This document shows positions 35,054-42,353 of a stretch of 42,353 nucleotides of DNA, one piece after another (the first letter of the stretch is position 1; each line of letters begins with the position of its first letter). The DNA is from Rhodoplanes serenus (GTDB lineage Bacteria; Pseudomonadota; Alphaproteobacteria; Rhizobiales; Xanthobacteraceae). The notes under the pieces were generated by a model. The model had not been told where the DNA came from. It worked only from the letters and a program-made list of their open reading frames with translations, and did no database searches. The position numbers and the translations under genes were made by a program. The DNA lies in the NCBI GenBank assembly GCA_945893145.1, contig CAMDDZ010000046.1, forward strand, positions 1 to 42,353, written 5' to 3'.

Positions 35054-35452
35054 TTAGATCAGCTTGAAGATCGCCAGCACCAGGATCGCGCAGGCGAGCC
35101 AGCCGCCCGCGAACGACAGCGTGCGCGCCACCGGAATGCCGGCCGTGTAGACCACGAGATGCGCCAGCCGTGACCAGAAGTAGAGCGCGCAGGCGAACGC
35201 TGTGGTGGCGGTGTGGATATTGAGCGCCTGCGCCACCAGCGCGAGCGGCGCGAACACTACGAGATTTTCGACCGCGTTGGTATGCGCCGCCATCATCCGC
35301 AGCGCCCAGGCCGATTGCCGCTGGTCGGTCTGCGATGGGTTGGCCAGCGTTGGCATCAATCCCCGCACCATGATGCGGTCGAGGATGTAGGGCACCCAGA
35401 TCAGTCCGGTCATGGCGACCGTCAGCGTCAACCAAAACAATTCTTTGCTCAT
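35054..35452 (-). CDS. MAPEG-family membrane protein
   Basis: A 132-residue integral membrane protein with four hydrophobic helices, like MAPEG proteins (membrane-associated proteins in eicosanoid and glutathione metabolism). The ATG at 35452 follows AGGGGAG. Typical features are RMMAAHTNAVENLVVFAPLAL (from about residue 53), with the conserved AxxNxxE, and FWSRLAHLVVYTAGIPVART. Bacterial MAPEG proteins may act as glutathione transferases or peroxidases, but most are untested. Confidence 0.88.
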   Translation of the reverse strand: MSKELFWLTLTVAMTGLIWVPYILDRIMVRGLMPTLANPSQTDQRQSAWALRMMAAHTNAVENLVVFAPLALVAQALNIHTATTAFACALYFWSRLAHLVVYTAGIPVARTLSFAGGWLACAILVLAIFKLI

Positions 35453-35531
35453 TACAATCTCCCCTTTGCCCGCCACGGCTGCGGAATGATAGCGCCGTAG
35501 TGCAATCAATCGAAAGGGGAGTTCGGCAAGA

Positions 35532-35762
35532 TTACTTCGATGCTTCCCACTCGATATCAGTTGAAGAAATGATGTCGTCTTTGATCTTGATGCGGCCTTT
35601 CAAGAGGCCGAATGCATCCTTGGTCGTTTTCTTATGAGGGACCACGTCTGCAATCGGCTTGCCGCGCTTGGTGATTACTAACGTAATGCCGTATCGTGCC
35701 ACTTCGTCGAGCAGGGCAAAGCACTTCGCTTTGAATTCGGAAGCTTCAATAGATTTGTTCAT
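35532..35762 (-). CDS. Phd/YefM-family antitoxin, apparently without a toxin
   Basis: A 76-residue protein. The N-terminal part (IEASEFKAKCFALLDEVARYG then LVITKRGKPIADVVP) matches the Phd/YefM DNA-binding fold. The tail (GRIKIKDDIISSTDIEWEA) is the type that normally wraps a PIN toxin. The expected toxin gene should follow directly on the minus strand, below 35532. Instead there is an 80-bp gap and then the MAPEG gene. No RelE- or PIN-like frame is seen on either side. It is probably an orphan, or the remnant of a lost pair. Confidence 0.85.
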   Translation of the reverse strand: MNKSIEASEFKAKCFALLDEVARYGITLVITKRGKPIADVVPHKKTTKDAFGLLKGRIKIKDDIISSTDIEWEASK

Positions 35763-35831
35763 TCCAGAACCGCTTAGGTTGTGGTCATAGCGATATTTAC
35801 GCTGCTCGTGGATGCCAACGACAAGAAGCCT

Positions 35832-37640
35832 TCAGTCCCTAACCTTCACATAGCTTCCCGGCGCGTCCTCGATGGGTTTCAGCTTGCCGCCTCCGGGCTT
35901 GCGTGCCGCGACCTGCGTGTCGTCCTGGTCCTTGATCCACTCGATCCAGTCCGGCCACCAGGAGCCGGGATGCTCCTTAGCCTTTTTCAGCCAGGCATCG
36001 AGCGTGCCGGTGCCGGCCTTGCCGCCGGTCCAGTATTGATACTTCGATTTGCCGGGCGGATTGACCACGCCAGCGATGTGGCCGGAGCCTGACAGCACGA
36101 ACTTCACCGGGCCGCCGAAGAATTTCGCGCCAAGGAACGCGGACTTCGCCGGCGCGATGTGATCCTCGCGCGTCGCGAGGTTATAGACCGGCACCTTGAC
36201 CTTGCTGAGGTCGAGCTTCACGCCGCCGATCGTCATCTCGCCCTTCGACAGCGCATTTTCGAGGTAGCACTTGCGCAGATAGAACGAGTGGTTCGCGGCC
36301 GGCATCCTGGTCGCGTCGGAATTCCAATACAGCAGGTCGAACGGCATCGGCGTCTTGCCGCGCAGGTAATTATTGATGACGTAGGGCCAGACCAGATCGT
36401 TGGAGCGCAGCATGTTGAAGGCGTTCGCCATCTTGCGGCCTTCGAGATAGCCGCGCTCGGCCATCCGCCGCTCCAGCACCTCGAGCTGACCTTCGTCAAC
36501 GAACACCTTGAGATCACCGCTGTGAGTGAAATCGACCTGGGCGGCGAACAGCGTCGCGGAGGCGATACGCGCATCGCGTTTCTTCGCCATGTAGGCCAGC
36601 GTGATGGAGAGCAGCGTGCCGCCGACGCAATAGCCGATGGTATGGACCTTCTTCTCGCCGGTGACTTTGCCGATCGCGTCGAGCGCGGTGAGCGGGCCAA
36701 GCCGCATGTAGTCCTCGAAGCCCATCTTGGCGAGGCGCTCATCCGGATTGACCCAGGAGATCACGAACACTGTGAGCCCCTGATCGACGCACCACTTGAT
36801 GAAGGATTTCTCCGGCGTCAGATCGAGCACGTAGAACTTGTTGATCCACGGCGGGCAGATCAGCAGCGGCCGCTTGAGTACCGATTTGGTTGCGGGCTCA
36901 TACTGGATGAGCTGCATCAGCTCGTTTTGCAGGATCACCTTGCCGGGCGTGATCGCGAGGTTGCGGCCAACCTCGAACTGCGCCGCATCCGACTGCCGGA
37001 TTTTTAGGTCGCCGCCGCCCGCTTCGATGTCTTCGGCGAGCATGTGCATGCCGCGCGCCAGATTCTCGGCGTTGGAGCCGAACGTCTCGCGCATCAGTTC
37101 GGGATTGGTCAGCACGAAATTCGAAGGCGCGAACGCGTTGGCGATCTGTTTGACGTAGAACTCGGCTTTCTGCCGCGTGTGCGGATCGAGCCCCTTGGCG
37201 TCCTTGACCAGCAGGTCGGCCCATTGCGAGCTGAGCAGATAGGCCTGCTTCACGAAGTCGAAGAACTGGTTCGAGGACCATTCCGGATCGGTGAAGCGGC
37301 GGTCTTTCGGATCGGGGGAGACCACCGGACCGGCGGTTTCGCCGGACAGCCGTTTGGCCGCCGCGCCCCACAGGTCGAGATAGGCCTTGCCGAGTCGCGA
37401 TTGCAGTTCGCCCGCACGCTGCGGGTCCGACAGCCAGTATTCGGCGACGCCGCCGAAGGTTTTGACCACGTCGGTGATTTCGTCGGCCCCCGGATTGTTG
37501 AGCGGGCCTTGCTCGCGCGGCTTCAGATAGGCGGCGAGCGCCTTGCCGCCGTCTTCGACCATGCGCGCGACATTCTTGGCAAAAGCCTCGATGTCGAGGC
37601 TGCCGATCTGAACCGGAGCTGGTTGCACGTTGTCTTTCAT
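35832..37640 (-). CDS. phaC: Class I polyhydroxyalkanoate synthase
   Basis: A 602-residue PHA synthase polymerising 3-hydroxyacyl-CoA on storage granules. The catalytic triad is Cys338 in the lipase-like box GYCVGG, Asp493 in [11 protein letters not shown], and His521 in [13 protein letters not shown]. The N-terminal PhaC domain has [20 protein letters not shown], and the phrase [21 protein letters not shown] is diagnostic (given here as two joined parts, 263-283). Length fits class I, which needs no PhaE or PhaR partner. No phaAB or phasin gene is adjacent. Confidence 0.96.
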   Translation of the reverse strand: MKDNVQPAPVQIGSLDIEAFAKNVARMVEDGGKALAAYLKPREQGPLNNPGADEITDVVKTFGGVAEYWLSDPQRAGELQSRLGKAYLDLWGAAAKRLSGETAGPVVSPDPKDRRFTDPEWSSNQFFDFVKQAYLLSSQWADLLVKDAKGLDPHTRQKAEFYVKQIANAFAPSNFVLTNPELMRETFGSNAENLARGMHMLAEDIEAGGGDLKIRQSDAAQFEVGRNLAITPGKVILQNELMQLIQYEPATKSVLKRPLLICPPWINKFYVLDLTPEKSFIKWCVDQGLTVFVISWVNPDERLAKMGFEDYMRLGPLTALDAIGKVTGEKKVHTIGYCVGGTLLSITLAYMAKKRDARIASATLFAAQVDFTHSGDLKVFVDEGQLEVLERRMAERGYLEGRKMANAFNMLRSNDLVWPYVINNYLRGKTPMPFDLLYWNSDATRMPAANHSFYLRKCYLENALSKGEMTIGGVKLDLSKVKVPVYNLATREDHIAPAKSAFLGAKFFGGPVKFVLSGSGHIAGVVNPPGKSKYQYWTGGKAGTGTLDAWLKKAKEHPGSWWPDWIEWIKDQDDTQVAARKPGGGKLKPIEDAPGSYVKVRD

Positions 37641-37774
37641 CGTCTCAGTCTCACGGCCGCGCGGACCGCCGTTTCTCGCTATCCGGTCTTGCTTACAAGC
37701 ATCACCAACTTGAATGGTTTCCGTTTCCGGCCGATGAATGGCCGCGTGCGCGATGCGCCATGGTGCCCACAGTT

Positions 37775-37804
37775 AAAGCAAGGATCGGGCCGCGTCCTTG
37801 CTTT
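37775..37804. repeat. Perfect 10-bp inverted repeat between phaC and the lipoprotein gene
   Basis: AAAGCAAGGA (37775-37784) pairs with TCCTTGCTTT (37795-37804) with a 10-base spacer. No T-run follows in either direction. It could be an operator or a transcript hairpin in the divergent 278-bp region (37641-37918), in which I see no gene. Confidence 0.45.
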
Positions 37805-37918
37805 GGACATATTAGCGGGCTAGTCCCAGCATCGCTCAATCCATTGAGTTTACTCCAATTTCACTGATCGCGCGCACCGTGGTTGCGGGGTTCTGGGCAG
37901 TAGGACGAGGGCGCGCGG

Positions 37919-38353
37919 TTGAGTAGAATATGGGCGCGTGAGAGACGGGTGGGACGCCAATTGTCACGGGGTCGCGCATTTTCGCCGATTTGGCGCGCGT
38001 CACAGGCTGCGCGGGTGCTGGCGGTGCTGGCCTGCGCGGTGAGCCTCGGCGCTTGCGGTTCGATTTCCGAAAAGGTCGCCAGCACGGCTTCGACCATGCC
38101 GGCGATTGGCCTGCCGGCCGGTACTCCTGAGCGGACGCCAGAACCGCCGGCTTTCCCGCCGGTGCATGACATGCCGCCGCAGCGCGACGGCGCTTTGCTC
38201 AATGACGTGCAGCAGCAAAAGCTCGAGGACGATCTGGTGGCGGCGCGCAATCAGCAGCAGACCGCTGCCGGGATCCCGCCGGTAAAGTCCGCCAAGCCGG
38301 AGAAACCCAAGCCAAAGGTGACGCCGGTGTCGAGCAGCCAGACGATTTACTAG
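37919..38353 (+). CDS. Small proline-rich lipoprotein
   Basis: Up to 144 residues. A hydrophobic stretch (ARVLAVLACAVSL) ends in the lipobox LGAC (Cys46 in the longest form), so the mature protein is lipid-anchored. The mature part is low-complexity: Pro-rich (PERTPEPPAFPPVHDMPP), a helical Gln-rich segment (LNDVQQQKLEDDLVAARNQQ), then a Lys/Pro tail. The start is uncertain: TTG 37919, GTG 37949 or TTG 37961 are in frame and none has a strong ribosome site. The last gives the most normal signal length. No known function. Confidence 0.65.
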   Translation: MSRIWARERRVGRQLSRGRAFSPIWRASQAARVLAVLACAVSLGACGSISEKVASTASTMPAIGLPAGTPERTPEPPAFPPVHDMPPQRDGALLNDVQQQKLEDDLVAARNQQQTAAGIPPVKSAKPEKPKPKVTPVSSSQTIY

Positions 38354-38488
38354 ATTCACTTGAGTGGTCGCATTTTCTACGGCGAACCGGTACCCACTTC
38401 GCCGGAAAATGCTCCAGGGCCCCGGCGGCCTGTGCTAAAATGCCAACCGCGGAATCCCCGAGATCCAGTCCGCGCAGAGATTGAGACC

Positions 38489-39706
38489 ATGGACGACTTT
38501 TACCGAATCCGGCGCCTGCCCCCCTACGTGTTCGAGACGGTCAACAAGGCCAAGGCCGTCGCACGCAACGCCGGCGCCGATATCATCGACCTTGGCATGG
38601 GCAATCCGGATCTGCCGACGCCGGCCCATGTCATCGAGAAGATGAAGGAGACGCTCGGCAAGCCGCGCACCGATCGCTATTCGGCCTCCAAGGGCATCGG
38701 GGGCTTGCGCCGGGCGCAGGCGGCTTATTACGCGCGCCGTTTCGGCGTGAAACTCAACCCCGACACTCAGGTGGTCGCAACGCTGGGCTCCAAGGAGGGC
38801 TTCGCCAACGTGGCGCAGGCGATCACCGCGCCGGGCGACGTCGTGATCGTGCCCGATCCGAGTTATCCGATTCATGCCTTCGGCTTCCTGATGGCGGGCG
38901 GCGTGCTGCGCTCGGTGTCGTCGGAGCCGACGCCAGAATTTTTCCCGGCGCTCGAGCGCGCGATCACGCATTCGATTCCGAAGCCGATCGCGGTGGTGGT
39001 CTGCTATCCGTCGAATCCGACGGCCTTCGTGGCCGATCTCGACTTCTACAAGGACCTGGTCGCGTTCGCGAAGAAGCACGGCATCTTCATCCTGTCCGAT
39101 CTCGCCTATGCGGAGGTCTATTTCGACGGCAATCCGCCGCCTTCGGTGCTGCAGGTGCCGGGCGCCAACGACGTCACCGTCGAATTCACCTCGATGTCGA
39201 AGACCTATTCGATGCCGGGCTGGCGCATGGGCTTTGCGGTCGGCAACGAGCGCATCATCTCGGCGTTGACCCGCGTGAAGTCCTATCTCGACTATGGCGC
39301 GTTCACGCCTGTGCAGGTGGCGGCGACGGCTGCGCTGAACGGGCCGGACGATTGCATCAAGGAGATGCGCGCGACCTATCACCGCCGGCGCGACGTTCTG
39401 GTCGAAAGCTTCGGCCGCGCCGGCTGGACCATTCCGCCCCCAGCGGCCTCGATGTTCGCCTGGTCGCCGATCCCCGATCCGTTCAAGACCCTGGGCAGCG
39501 TCGAGTTCTCCAAGCTGCTGGTCGAAAAGGCCGAGGTCGCGGTGTCGCCAGGCACCGGCTTCGGCGAGCGTGGCGAGGGCTTTGTGCGCATCGCGCTGGT
39601 GGAGAACGAACAGCGCATCCGCCAGGCCGCCCGCAACATCCGCCGCTTTCTTGAAAGCGGCCTGGAAAAGCTCCATAACGTCGTCCCTCTCGCCACGCGG
39701 CGTTGA
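38489..39706 (+). CDS. Class I/II aminotransferase (AlaC / LL-DAP-aminotransferase-like)
   Basis: A 405-residue PLP aminotransferase. The ATG at 38489 (MDDFYRIRRLPPYVF) matches family starts; the open frame upstream lacks support. Lys238 in TSMSKTYSMPGWRMGF binds PLP. DLGMGNPDLPTP (34-45) and CYPSNPTA (172-179) are typical of the AlaC group. The conserved Arg near the end lies in FVRIALVENEQRIRQA. These proteins are often labelled LL-diaminopimelate aminotransferase next to hom in alphaproteobacteria. The true substrate may be glutamate/pyruvate or an aspartate-family keto acid. It lies 56 bp before hom. Confidence 0.87.
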   Translation: MDDFYRIRRLPPYVFETVNKAKAVARNAGADIIDLGMGNPDLPTPAHVIEKMKETLGKPRTDRYSASKGIGGLRRAQAAYYARRFGVKLNPDTQVVATLGSKEGFANVAQAITAPGDVVIVPDPSYPIHAFGFLMAGGVLRSVSSEPTPEFFPALERAITHSIPKPIAVVVCYPSNPTAFVADLDFYKDLVAFAKKHGIFILSDLAYAEVYFDGNPPPSVLQVPGANDVTVEFTSMSKTYSMPGWRMGFAVGNERIISALTRVKSYLDYGAFTPVQVAATAALNGPDDCIKEMRATYHRRRDVLVESFGRAGWTIPPPAASMFAWSPIPDPFKTLGSVEFSKLLVEKAEVAVSPGTGFGERGEGFVRIALVENEQRIRQAARNIRRFLESGLEKLHNVVPLATRR

Positions 39707-39762
39707 CGGCGCCGGAGCGCGACCGCTTCGGCCGTGCTCGAACCAAGGGCTGCGGACGCGTC

Positions 39763-41076
39763 ATGGTTGCCCCGCTCAAAGTGGGTCTCGCCGGTCTCGG
39801 CACGGTCGGCGCTTCGGTGGTGCGCCTGATCGAGCGCCAGCGCGACGTGCTGAGCCAACGCTGCGGCCGGCCCATTGAGATCGTGGCGGTGTCAGCGCGT
39901 TCGCGCGGCAAGGACCGCGGCCTCGATATGCGCAAGCTTCGCTGGGTCGCCGATCCGATGACGCTTGCCACCGACCCCGCGATAGACACCTTCGTCGAGC
40001 TGATGGGCGGGGAGGGCGATCCTGCGCACTCTTCAATCACCGCTGCGCTGAAGGCCGGCAAGTCGGTCGTCACCGCCAACAAGGCGCTGCTCGCCCGGCA
40101 CGGCGTTGCGCTTGCTGCGCTCGCCGAGAAGCATCGCGTGGCGCTCAATTTTGAGGCCGCGGTCTGCGGCGGCATCCCGATCATCAAGACGCTGCGCGAA
40201 GGCCTCGCCGGTAACGCGATTACGCGCATCTACGGTATCCTGAACGGCACCTGCAATTACATCCTGAGCAAGATGGAGCAGGAGAAGCTCTCGTTCGATG
40301 CCTGTCTGAAGGAAGCGCAGCGGCTTGGCTACGCCGAAGCCGATCCGTCGTTCGACATCGAAGGCCACGATGCCGCGCAAAAGCTGTCGATCCTGGCAAG
40401 CCTTGCGTTCGGCACCAGGCTCGATCCCAAGGCGATCTATGTCGAGGGGATCACCTCGATCGACACCGCCGATCTCGAATGGGCCGACGAGCTCGGTTAC
40501 CGCATCAAGCTGCTCGGTGTCGCGGTGAAAACCGCGAAGGGCATCGAGCAGCGCGTCCATCCCACCATGGTGCGCAAGGATTCGCCGATCGCGCAGGTGA
40601 TGGGCGTGACCAATGCGGTCACCATCGATGCCGACGGCATTCCGCCGATCACGCTGGTCGGTCCGGGCGCCGGCGGCATGGCGACCGCCTCGTCGGTCGT
40701 GTCCGACATCGCCGACATCGCGCGGGGCTTGCGCGCGCCGCCGTTCGGCCGGCCGACCGCGCGGCTCACCGCGTCGCGCAAGGCGCCGATGCAGCGGCAC
40801 GAGGGCGGCTACTACATTCGCCTGCTCGCTAAGGACAAGCCGGGCACGGCGGCCACCATCGCCCGAAGGCTCGCCCAGCAGTCGATTTCGCTCGAGTCGA
40901 TCGTGCAGCGCCATCTTGGGCCGGCCGGCGGCAGCTCTGAGAAGCGGGGGCCGGTGCCGGTGATCCTTGTCACCTACGCCACCAGCGAGGACGCGGTGCG
41001 CAAGGCGCTGGCCGCGGTCAAGCGCGACCGGGTGATTTCCGGCGAGCCGCAATTGATCCGCATCGAAAAAAATTGA
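39763..41076 (+). CDS. hom: Homoserine dehydrogenase
   Basis: A 437-residue enzyme reducing aspartate semialdehyde to homoserine, the branch to threonine and methionine. The ATG at 39763 begins MVAPLKVGLAGLGTVG (NAD(P)-binding GLGTVG, 11-16). A TTG at 39703 would add 20 unlikely residues and overlap the aminotransferase stop. VVTANKALLARHG, VCGGIPIIKTLREGLAGN and IYGILNGTCNYIL are the catalytic-domain hallmarks. An ACT domain from about residue 348 (YYIRLLAKDKPGTAATIA) suggests threonine feedback inhibition. Confidence 0.95.
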   Translation: MVAPLKVGLAGLGTVGASVVRLIERQRDVLSQRCGRPIEIVAVSARSRGKDRGLDMRKLRWVADPMTLATDPAIDTFVELMGGEGDPAHSSITAALKAGKSVVTANKALLARHGVALAALAEKHRVALNFEAAVCGGIPIIKTLREGLAGNAITRIYGILNGTCNYILSKMEQEKLSFDACLKEAQRLGYAEADPSFDIEGHDAAQKLSILASLAFGTRLDPKAIYVEGITSIDTADLEWADELGYRIKLLGVAVKTAKGIEQRVHPTMVRKDSPIAQVMGVTNAVTIDADGIPPITLVGPGAGGMATASSVVSDIADIARGLRAPPFGRPTARLTASRKAPMQRHEGGYYIRLLAKDKPGTAATIARRLAQQSISLESIVQRHLGPAGGSSEKRGPVPVILVTYATSEDAVRKALAAVKRDRVISGEPQLIRIEKN

Positions 41077-41158
41077 AGATTGGGCGGGTACCCCAAGAAT
41101 CTGGGACACCGCGAGAAAGCCCCAAGAAACCCCCAAGAAAGCCCTAAGGGAGCGCAGG

Positions 41159-42151
41159 ATGCCTTCGATCACTGTCCAGCCCAATCAATTGCTGGAACGC
41201 GTCCTGACGATCGAGATCGTGCGCGTGACCGAGCGCGCGGCCGTGTCGGCGGCGCGGCTGCGCGGACGCGGCGCCGAGAAAGCCGCCGACCAGGCCGCCG
41301 TCGATGCCATGCGGCGCGAACTGAACAAGCTGCCGATCGACGGCACCGTGGTGATCGGCGAGGGCGAGATCGACGAGGCGCCGATGCTTTTCATTGGCGA
41401 AAAGGTCGGCAACAAGAGCGGCCCGAAGGTCGATATCGCGGTCGATCCGCTGGAAGGCACCACGCTCTGCGCCAAAAACATGCCCGGCGCGATTGCGACC
41501 ATCGCGATGGCGGAGGAGGGCACGCTGCTGCACGCTCCTGACGTTTACATGGACAAGATCGCGATCGGCCCCGGATACCCGAAGGGCATCGTCGATCTCG
41601 ACGCGCCGGCGGCCGACAACATTCTCAGGCTCGCCAAGGCCAAGGGCGTGAAGCCCGAGAGCATCACCGCGCTGCTGCTCGACCGGCCGCGTCACGCCGA
41701 CATGATCGCGGCGATCCGCAAGACCGGCGCCGCGGTCAGCCTGATTACCGATGGCGACGTGGCCGGTGTGATCCACACCGCTGAGGCGAAAACCGGCATC
41801 GACATCTATCTCGGCGTCGGCGGCGCGCCCGAAGGCGTGCTGGCGGCGGCGGCGCTGCGCTGCATCGGCGGTCAGATGCAATGCCGGCTCGTGCTCGACA
41901 CCGAGGAGAAGCGCGACCGCGCCGCCAAGATGGGCATCAAGGACCCGCGCAAGAAATACGAGATCGCCGATATGGTGCGCGGCGATTGCCTGTTCGCGGC
42001 AACCGGCGTCACCAGCGGCGCCATGCTGCGCGGCGTGACCTTCAGCAAGGACGTGATCGAGACCGACACCGTGGTGATGCGCTCGGCGACCGGCACGGTG
42101 CGGCGGATCACTGCGGAGCATCGCGAGTTGCAAAAGTTCCATCTCGACTGA
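41159..42151 (+). CDS. glpX: Fructose-1,6-bisphosphatase class II
   Basis: A 330-residue GlpX-type phosphatase making fructose 6-phosphate in gluconeogenesis (and the Calvin cycle where present). Metal and substrate motifs are GEGEIDEAPML (68-78), DPLEGTTLCAKNMPGAIA (96-113) and ITDGDVAGVI. GVGGAPEGVLAAAALRC is also diagnostic. The ATG follows AAGGGAGCGCAGG. It lies 82 bp after hom on the same strand, a pairing common in Hyphomicrobiales. The gap holds three CCCAAGAA copies (about 41093-41145) of unknown meaning. Confidence 0.95.
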   Translation: MPSITVQPNQLLERVLTIEIVRVTERAAVSAARLRGRGAEKAADQAAVDAMRRELNKLPIDGTVVIGEGEIDEAPMLFIGEKVGNKSGPKVDIAVDPLEGTTLCAKNMPGAIATIAMAEEGTLLHAPDVYMDKIAIGPGYPKGIVDLDAPAADNILRLAKAKGVKPESITALLLDRPRHADMIAAIRKTGAAVSLITDGDVAGVIHTAEAKTGIDIYLGVGGAPEGVLAAAALRCIGGQMQCRLVLDTEEKRDRAAKMGIKDPRKKYEIADMVRGDCLFAATGVTSGAMLRGVTFSKDVIETDTVVMRSATGTVRRITAEHRELQKFHLD

Positions 42152-42156
42152 CGGAA

Positions 42157-42220
42157 GCCAGGGTCCAAGACTCCAGCCCTGGCGCGGCTTTGCCGCGTAT
42201 TTCACCTATTTTTAACTGAG
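42157..42220 (+). terminator. Probable terminator region after glpX
   Basis: Two adjacent stems: GCCAGGG (42157-42163) with CCCTGGC (42177-42183), and CGCGGC (42183-42188) with GCCGCG (42192-42197). The second is followed, after nine bases, by a TATTTTT-like stretch. Confidence 0.45.
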
Positions 42221-42305
42221 GCTGTCGTTATCTGGCTTATGGCGAATGAGCCGTTAAGGCGCTTCGTCGTCGCCCGATTGTTTCCCAACGCCCCAGGGGT
42301 CTCTG

Positions 42306-42353
42306 ATGGTACTGCAAGCGCCGAACGGTCTACTCTTCATCATCTCCGCATTT
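42306..42353 (+). CDS. Possible start of a gene cut by the window edge
   Basis: An ATG eight bases after AGGGG opens 16 codons reading MVLQAPNGLLFIISAF, with no stop before the window ends. The hydrophobic run could begin a membrane segment. Too little is visible for identification. Confidence 0.25.
   Translation, partial: MVLQAPNGLLFIISAF

Noticed and set aside
41077..41158. CRISPR-like or regulatory direct repeats (three CCCAAGAA copies)
   Set aside because: The copies are only about eight bases, irregularly spaced and upstream of a strong glpX ribosome site; chance is likely.

Overview
The window is high-GC, densely coded chromosomal DNA of an alphaproteobacterium. It is most like Hyphomicrobiales of the Bradyrhizobium/Xanthobacteraceae type. 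This is inferred from the suf operon layout, the argC, hom and glpX proteins, a class I PHA synthase, and a promoter matching the rhizobial CTTGAC-N17-CTATAT form. I see no rRNA, tRNA, CRISPR array, transposase or integrase.

Layout. (1) 146-796: a minus-strand alpha/beta hydrolase. (2) 1059-8822: a suf Fe-S assembly cluster: NifS-type desulfurase, sufB, an unnamed 117-aa protein, sufC, sufD, sufS, sufT, sufA, then a TfoX-like gene. (3) 8862-11570: a diguanylate cyclase and an RhlE-type DEAD-box helicase, both minus strand. (4) 11926-15533: a reverse-transsulfuration pair (cystathionine beta-synthase and gamma-lyase) and an orphan Bug-type binding protein ended by a strong terminator. (5) 15625-18973: two tandem exported proteins joining a carboxypeptidase-regulatory-like domain, a CxxCH haem site and a Vgb-like beta-propeller. 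(6) 19178-21182: pobA, a palindromic intergenic repeat, and a DsbA/HCCA-isomerase-like gene. (7) 21218-21984: a small accessory patch with an antitoxin-like remnant and an AT-richer gene carrying a HEPN-type RNxxxH motif. (8) 22016-25355: topoisomerase IV parE, a DedA-like membrane protein and a secreted GlcG/HbpS protein. (9) 25567-33701: six consecutive metallo-beta-lactamase-fold hydrolases resembling methyl parathion hydrolase, followed by a GMC oxidoreductase. (10) 33721-35002: argC behind what looks like a complete arginine attenuator. (11) 35054-37640: a MAPEG protein, an orphan Phd-type antitoxin and phaC. (12) 37919-42151: a small lipoprotein, an AlaC-like aminotransferase, hom and glpX, then a possible gene start cut by the window end.

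How the genes work together. The suf cluster and the cbs-cgl pair both handle cysteine sulfur: one makes cysteine from homocysteine, the other removes its sulfur for Fe-S clusters. The middle third looks like an exported catabolic toolkit: Tat-exported hydrolases, a flavin alcohol oxidase or dehydrogenase, haem proteins, aromatic hydroxylation and a solute receptor. Its substrate cannot be read from the sequence.

The most interesting observation is upstream of argC. A consensus promoter fires almost onto the ATG of a 21-codon ORF with five consecutive Arg codons. That ORF is followed by mutually exclusive antiterminator and terminator hairpins, the geometry of ribosome-mediated attenuation. 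I know of no described case for argC, but I could not search. The six-gene hydrolase array is the second point of interest.
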